Below, piece after piece: positions 31,946 to 35,147 of a stretch of DNA of 35,147 nucleotides. A program made the translations under genes and the position numbers. This DNA is from Ectocarpus siliculosus (Eukaryota; Sar; Phaeophyceae; Ectocarpales; Ectocarpaceae), in NCBI GenBank assembly GCA_000310025.1, contig FN649733.1, positions 3,343,971-3,379,117 on the forward strand. Reading direction: 5' to 3'. Every line of letters begins with the position of its first letter. Within the stretch, counting starts at the first letter, position 1. The notes beneath the pieces are model-generated. The model did not search any database. It saw only the letters and a list, made by a program, of their open reading frames with translations, and had not been told where the DNA came from.

Positions 31946-34687
31946 ATGGACACTGGAGGAGGTGGCGGAGGCGGGGTGGATGGAGGGCTTGCATCAGACG
32001 AACGACCCGGTGGGACCCGGCTAGACTTTGCGAGCAACGGGCAGCCCGCCGGGGGCGCGGAAGGTGAGGCCAGCTTTGACCACGATATGCCTCTATTTCT
32101 ACTGCTGGGGAGGTCACACGACGAAATGCTACATCAGGTTGCAGGCTAAATACCCACAGCAGAGGGTATCCAACGACAGCAACGAGCTGCCTCCATTCTC
32201 GGTCGAGCTCACGAGGCCGACCCTACAGATTTTTCCTGATCGAGTGGTTTTTGTTCATCTTTTGAATAGCAAACCGATCAATGCGAGTATTTGTAGCGTT
32301 GCAAATTGCCTACTACTCTCCTCTTAGTTGCCCTGGGGCGAGGGACAGGATAGCTGATTACACTGGCTCTTCTCCTAACGACAACACTGGCGAGTATCGC
32401 AGGGTGTGTGCTCCGCCCACACGCACGTCGTCATCTATCCCACACGATGAGTCGGCGAGTGGCCTAGTCTGCTGGTTGATCATGTTGATTTGGCGATTTG
32501 ACAAAAGTTCAAAGTACATCGAAAGACAAGTATCTGCAATACGAGACAGCAGCACTTCGAGGCGTGGAAGGAAGGCGCCCTCCTTGCTGCGATGGGCGTT
32601 CGCGAGGCCTGCGGCGTTCTCGCTCTTTGCGCGTCGAAGCTTGCCGCTTTGCACATGCAGGCGCTTGTTTAGCAGGCCATTGTTTTCTCCATCTCTACTG
32701 CTGCTGCTGCTGCTACTGCTGCTGCTGCTGGCATGACATGATACATATCCCCCGCAATTCGAGTTCACGTTGTGATACAGACCGGTATACAGCAGTATAC
32801 CGCTGTAGGACACATGCAGTCACCCCACCCGTACAGCAGCACGCAAGAGAAAAAAAGCGCCGTTAAGCAAAGCTGTTTTTTCGCTGTTCGAGAAAGGTGC
32901 ATGTCGAGGTACTTCCCCTTGCCACGATCCGCCCAGTTGTGGAGTCATCTCTAGAATATGAAATACTATTTACGTGTATATTGTAGCATAGGCGTGGTAG
33001 TCCGCTCGACAGGACCATTGAACCACTCCCTGATACCAACAGCAGTAAAGCGGCACCCACGTATTCCGTGGCACGAAAGAGGGGCGACGCGTGTGCACAG
33101 CAGGCACATGCGCTTACCACGATTACACCCGGAAGTGGGTGTCGGGTGCTTAACACGGGGGGTTGATGCGGGAAAACAAGCGGGCACCCTATTTAGGTGC
33201 TTGGCAAAGGAGGTGTGCGTAGTTTGTAGAGCAGGTTTGGTGTGTGTGCAGGCAAACAGTAAGAATGATATTGCCCTAGGGGGCATGTGATGATCGCGAT
33301 TTCTGCGAAGATGCGGTTGCCTGATCACAATCACAGCGAATCTACAGGGCAGTTTAACCCCTGCGCGGTGTAGCTGCGCATGTGCAAACAGCACATTTTT
33401 GGTGTATACACCCCCCATCTTTTGTGCCCTTAACCGTTCCACCCTCGAATGCTTGCCTTTGTATGTTCAGCACCCAATCGCCCCCTTTCTTTTTTTGGAA
33501 AGTATACATCCATCCATTCAAAATGAAAGACGATCCGTTCGAGATATACCCACAGCAGTCGGAGGGATGTGCCGAAGTCCTTTCAGTGAGTGGAGCGAAA
33601 CCGGCTGGAAACTCGGCTTATTTTTGAGTCTGTTAAAGCCCGTACACTGAATTTGGTCTTTCGTTTTCCCGTCCATTTGTTGTCGTTGTTGTCGATGTTG
33701 TCGAGGTACTGTAGCCTCCGAGAAGCACCGCGCCCCCGACGGTCGACTCGTCGAGATCCGAAACGTGTGGGCGGACAACCTCGAGACCGAGATGGTGATC
33801 ATCCGCGAGCTGGTGGAGGACTACCCCTACGTGGCCATGGTGAGAGAGCAGCTAGCGCATCGGTCTGCCTGTCCCGGTGTGAAGAAATCGCCGAGCCGTG
33901 TTATCTGCTGTGCTCGCGCGGGTGGACACCAGCCCCCCCCCAGACCGACTGTCGTAGCTGGTTTGCTTTACCATAACAAACCAAGAGGGCCTGAAATCCC
34001 TGCCGATTTCTAAGGAAGCTCTGCACAAGGCCGTTCCGAAACCACACGGCATTGGTTTTCCTGTTGGTTGGGGAGCGATCGCCTTGGTCTAGCAGCAGGT
34101 GGTGCCATCACTCCCAGAACCACGCCTGTTGCCCTGATGTGCCGCAACGGCAATCTTGACTCAAGCTTGCCGTGCCCGTGCGTGTACACGCCGCTATGGT
34201 GGGATAACCAGGACACCGAGTTCCCGGGCGTGGTGGCAAGGCCTGTGGGAGACTTCAACCAGCCGGACTTCCAGTACCAGACACTCCGGTGGGCGGGAGA
34301 AGGGATCAGATATAGCTTTTGCACCTGAAAAAAATCACGAATAACGGAGGCCTTTTGTGTCTGTGAGACCCTCACAACAAGGAGAAACAGTTAGCACTGC
34401 GTCGACGGCCTTGTTTGTCCGTAAGCGGAACGCTAGACACAGAAATAGGCAAGCGATCGGGGCTTGCCTCTTCTCGTTCCACCAGTCTCTCTATATCTCT
34501 ATCTCTCTCCCCTTAGTTTCTGTCTCTCGGTCGGCCGTCTCGTCCCCGTCTCTCGTTGACCCGGGTGAAGGTGCAACGTGGACATGCTCAAGATGATCCA
34601 GCTTGGGCTGTCCTTCGCCAACGAGAAGGGAGAGTTGCCCGAGGATGGCTGCTGCACGTGGCAGTTCAACTTCGCCTTCAACTTGAG
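31946..34687 (+). CDS. CAF1: CAF1/CNOT7 (POP2) deadenylase subunit of CCR4-NOT, first four exons (3' partial)
   Basis: Exons 31946-32063, 33715-33839, 34212-34288 and 34571-34687 join in phase to 145 residues. A Gly-rich start ([10 protein letters not shown]) leads into [58 protein letters not shown] and [10 protein letters not shown], which match CNOT7/POP2 block for block. DTEFPG carries the first two acidic residues of the DEDD exonuclease site. The enzyme removes mRNA poly(A) tails within the CCR4-NOT complex in the cytoplasm. All donors and acceptors are GT-AG with matching phases; intron 1 is 1.65 kb and holds repeat copy B and a CTG repeat. Exon 1 is inferred from phase and a good donor (AAG|GTGAGG), since the Gly-rich N-terminus is not conserved. 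The last visible donor is AG|GTAAGG at 34688; the remaining exons are lost in or beyond the degraded end. Confidence 0.9.
32695..32731. repeat. (CTG)n microsatellite in CAF1 intron 1
   Basis: About twelve CTG/CTA triplets, nearly perfect, entirely intronic under the CAF1 model. Confidence 0.9.
33532..33650. repeat. Dispersed repeat, copy B
   Basis: Same element as 24842-24955, same orientation, located in CAF1 intron 1 just before the acceptor at 33714. Shared blocks and order are given under copy A. Confidence 0.8.
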
Positions 34688-34734
34688 GTAAGGGGCGGGG
34701 CCTACTTTCCAAGCCATCCAAGACTAGGAGGCGC

Positions 34735-35147
34735 GCGGGGGGGGGGGGCGTCCTGGGTCCTGAAAAGGGGAGGGCGCCCTGCGAGGGGCACCCCCGGGGG
34801 GGGGGGGGGGGGCAAAAACCGGGCAGCCCGAATCCTTTGAACCTTGACCCCCCCTCCCCACAAAACCGGGGGGGGACACCCCGGGGTCCCCCCGGAAAAG
34901 GGTCTCCCAACACCAAACGCGAAACCCCCTGGGGGATTTGGGGAATCCCAAGAAGGGGGAACCGCCTCCCGGTAAGGGGGGTCGGGAACTTGGGGTTAAT
35001 TCCTTGGGTACGGAAGAAACCCACCTATGACTTAATTTTTTTTCTGGGGGTTTCCCTTCCAAAAAAAGTTTTAAACCCTGGGTAACTGCCTCCAGGAAAC
35101 TTGACCCTTTTAACACAACCGGGGGCGAACATCCCCCGTTGGGCGGA
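34735..35147. other. Degraded low-quality sequence at contig end
   Basis: Homopolymer runs of G and C and a texture identical to 10787-11296, starting just after the CAF1 exon 4 donor. No CAF1 exon could be recognised in it. Open frames here are artefacts of the base composition. Confidence 0.85.

Noticed and set aside
34491-35116. Minus-strand Gly/Pro-rich open frames at the window end
   Set aside because: They are products of poly-G and poly-C runs in degraded sequence and are antisense to CAF1 exon 4.

Overview
The window looks like nuclear DNA of a multicellular photosynthetic stramenopile, most likely a brown alga of the Ectocarpus type. It has many short exons separated by long introns, GT-AG plus some GC-AG splice sites, abundant triplet repeats, and a protein whose first exon is a heterokont bipartite plastid pre-sequence (signal peptide ending in an A-H-A|F cleavage motif). 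It is draft sequence. It starts in a poly-C run, has a 100-N gap at 11297-11396, and ends in about 400 bases of degraded, homopolymer-rich sequence.

Five genes can be assembled by joining exons whose reading phases agree. (1) 270-3599, plus strand: the 3' part of a pepsin-family aspartic protease, with the end of the C-terminal lobe, a Cys-rich module and a membrane anchor. (2) 14979-6574, minus strand: a complete 11-exon, 621-residue plastid-targeted DUF819 membrane protein. (3) 16579-21168, plus strand: an 8-exon CAF16/ABCI-type soluble ABC ATPase of about 300 residues. (4) 27403-30101, plus strand: the catalytic exons of a GT23-like (FUT8-related) fucosyltransferase, 5' end not found. (5) 31946-34687, plus strand: the first four exons of the CAF1/CNOT7 (POP2) deadenylase, cut off by the bad sequence at the window end.

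Genes 2 and 3 diverge from a 1.6 kb intergenic stretch. Genes 3 and 5 encode homologues of two yeast CCR4-NOT-associated factors (Caf16 and Caf1) on one strand about 11 kb apart; this may be chance. The remaining sequence is introns and intergenic DNA with many small repeats. These include a 34-bp perfect AT-rich direct repeat, diverged tandem arrays, hairpins, a foldback element at 25632-25877, and a roughly 115-bp dispersed repeat with two copies in the window.

The most useful second-look items are three inferred GC-AG introns in three genes, a false duplication around the N gap that creates a spurious second copy of DUF819 exon 5, the unusual sugar-nucleotide motif of the GT23 protein, and the foldback and dispersed repeats. 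I saw no tRNA, rRNA, CRISPR array or intact transposase, and no clearly novel multigene system.
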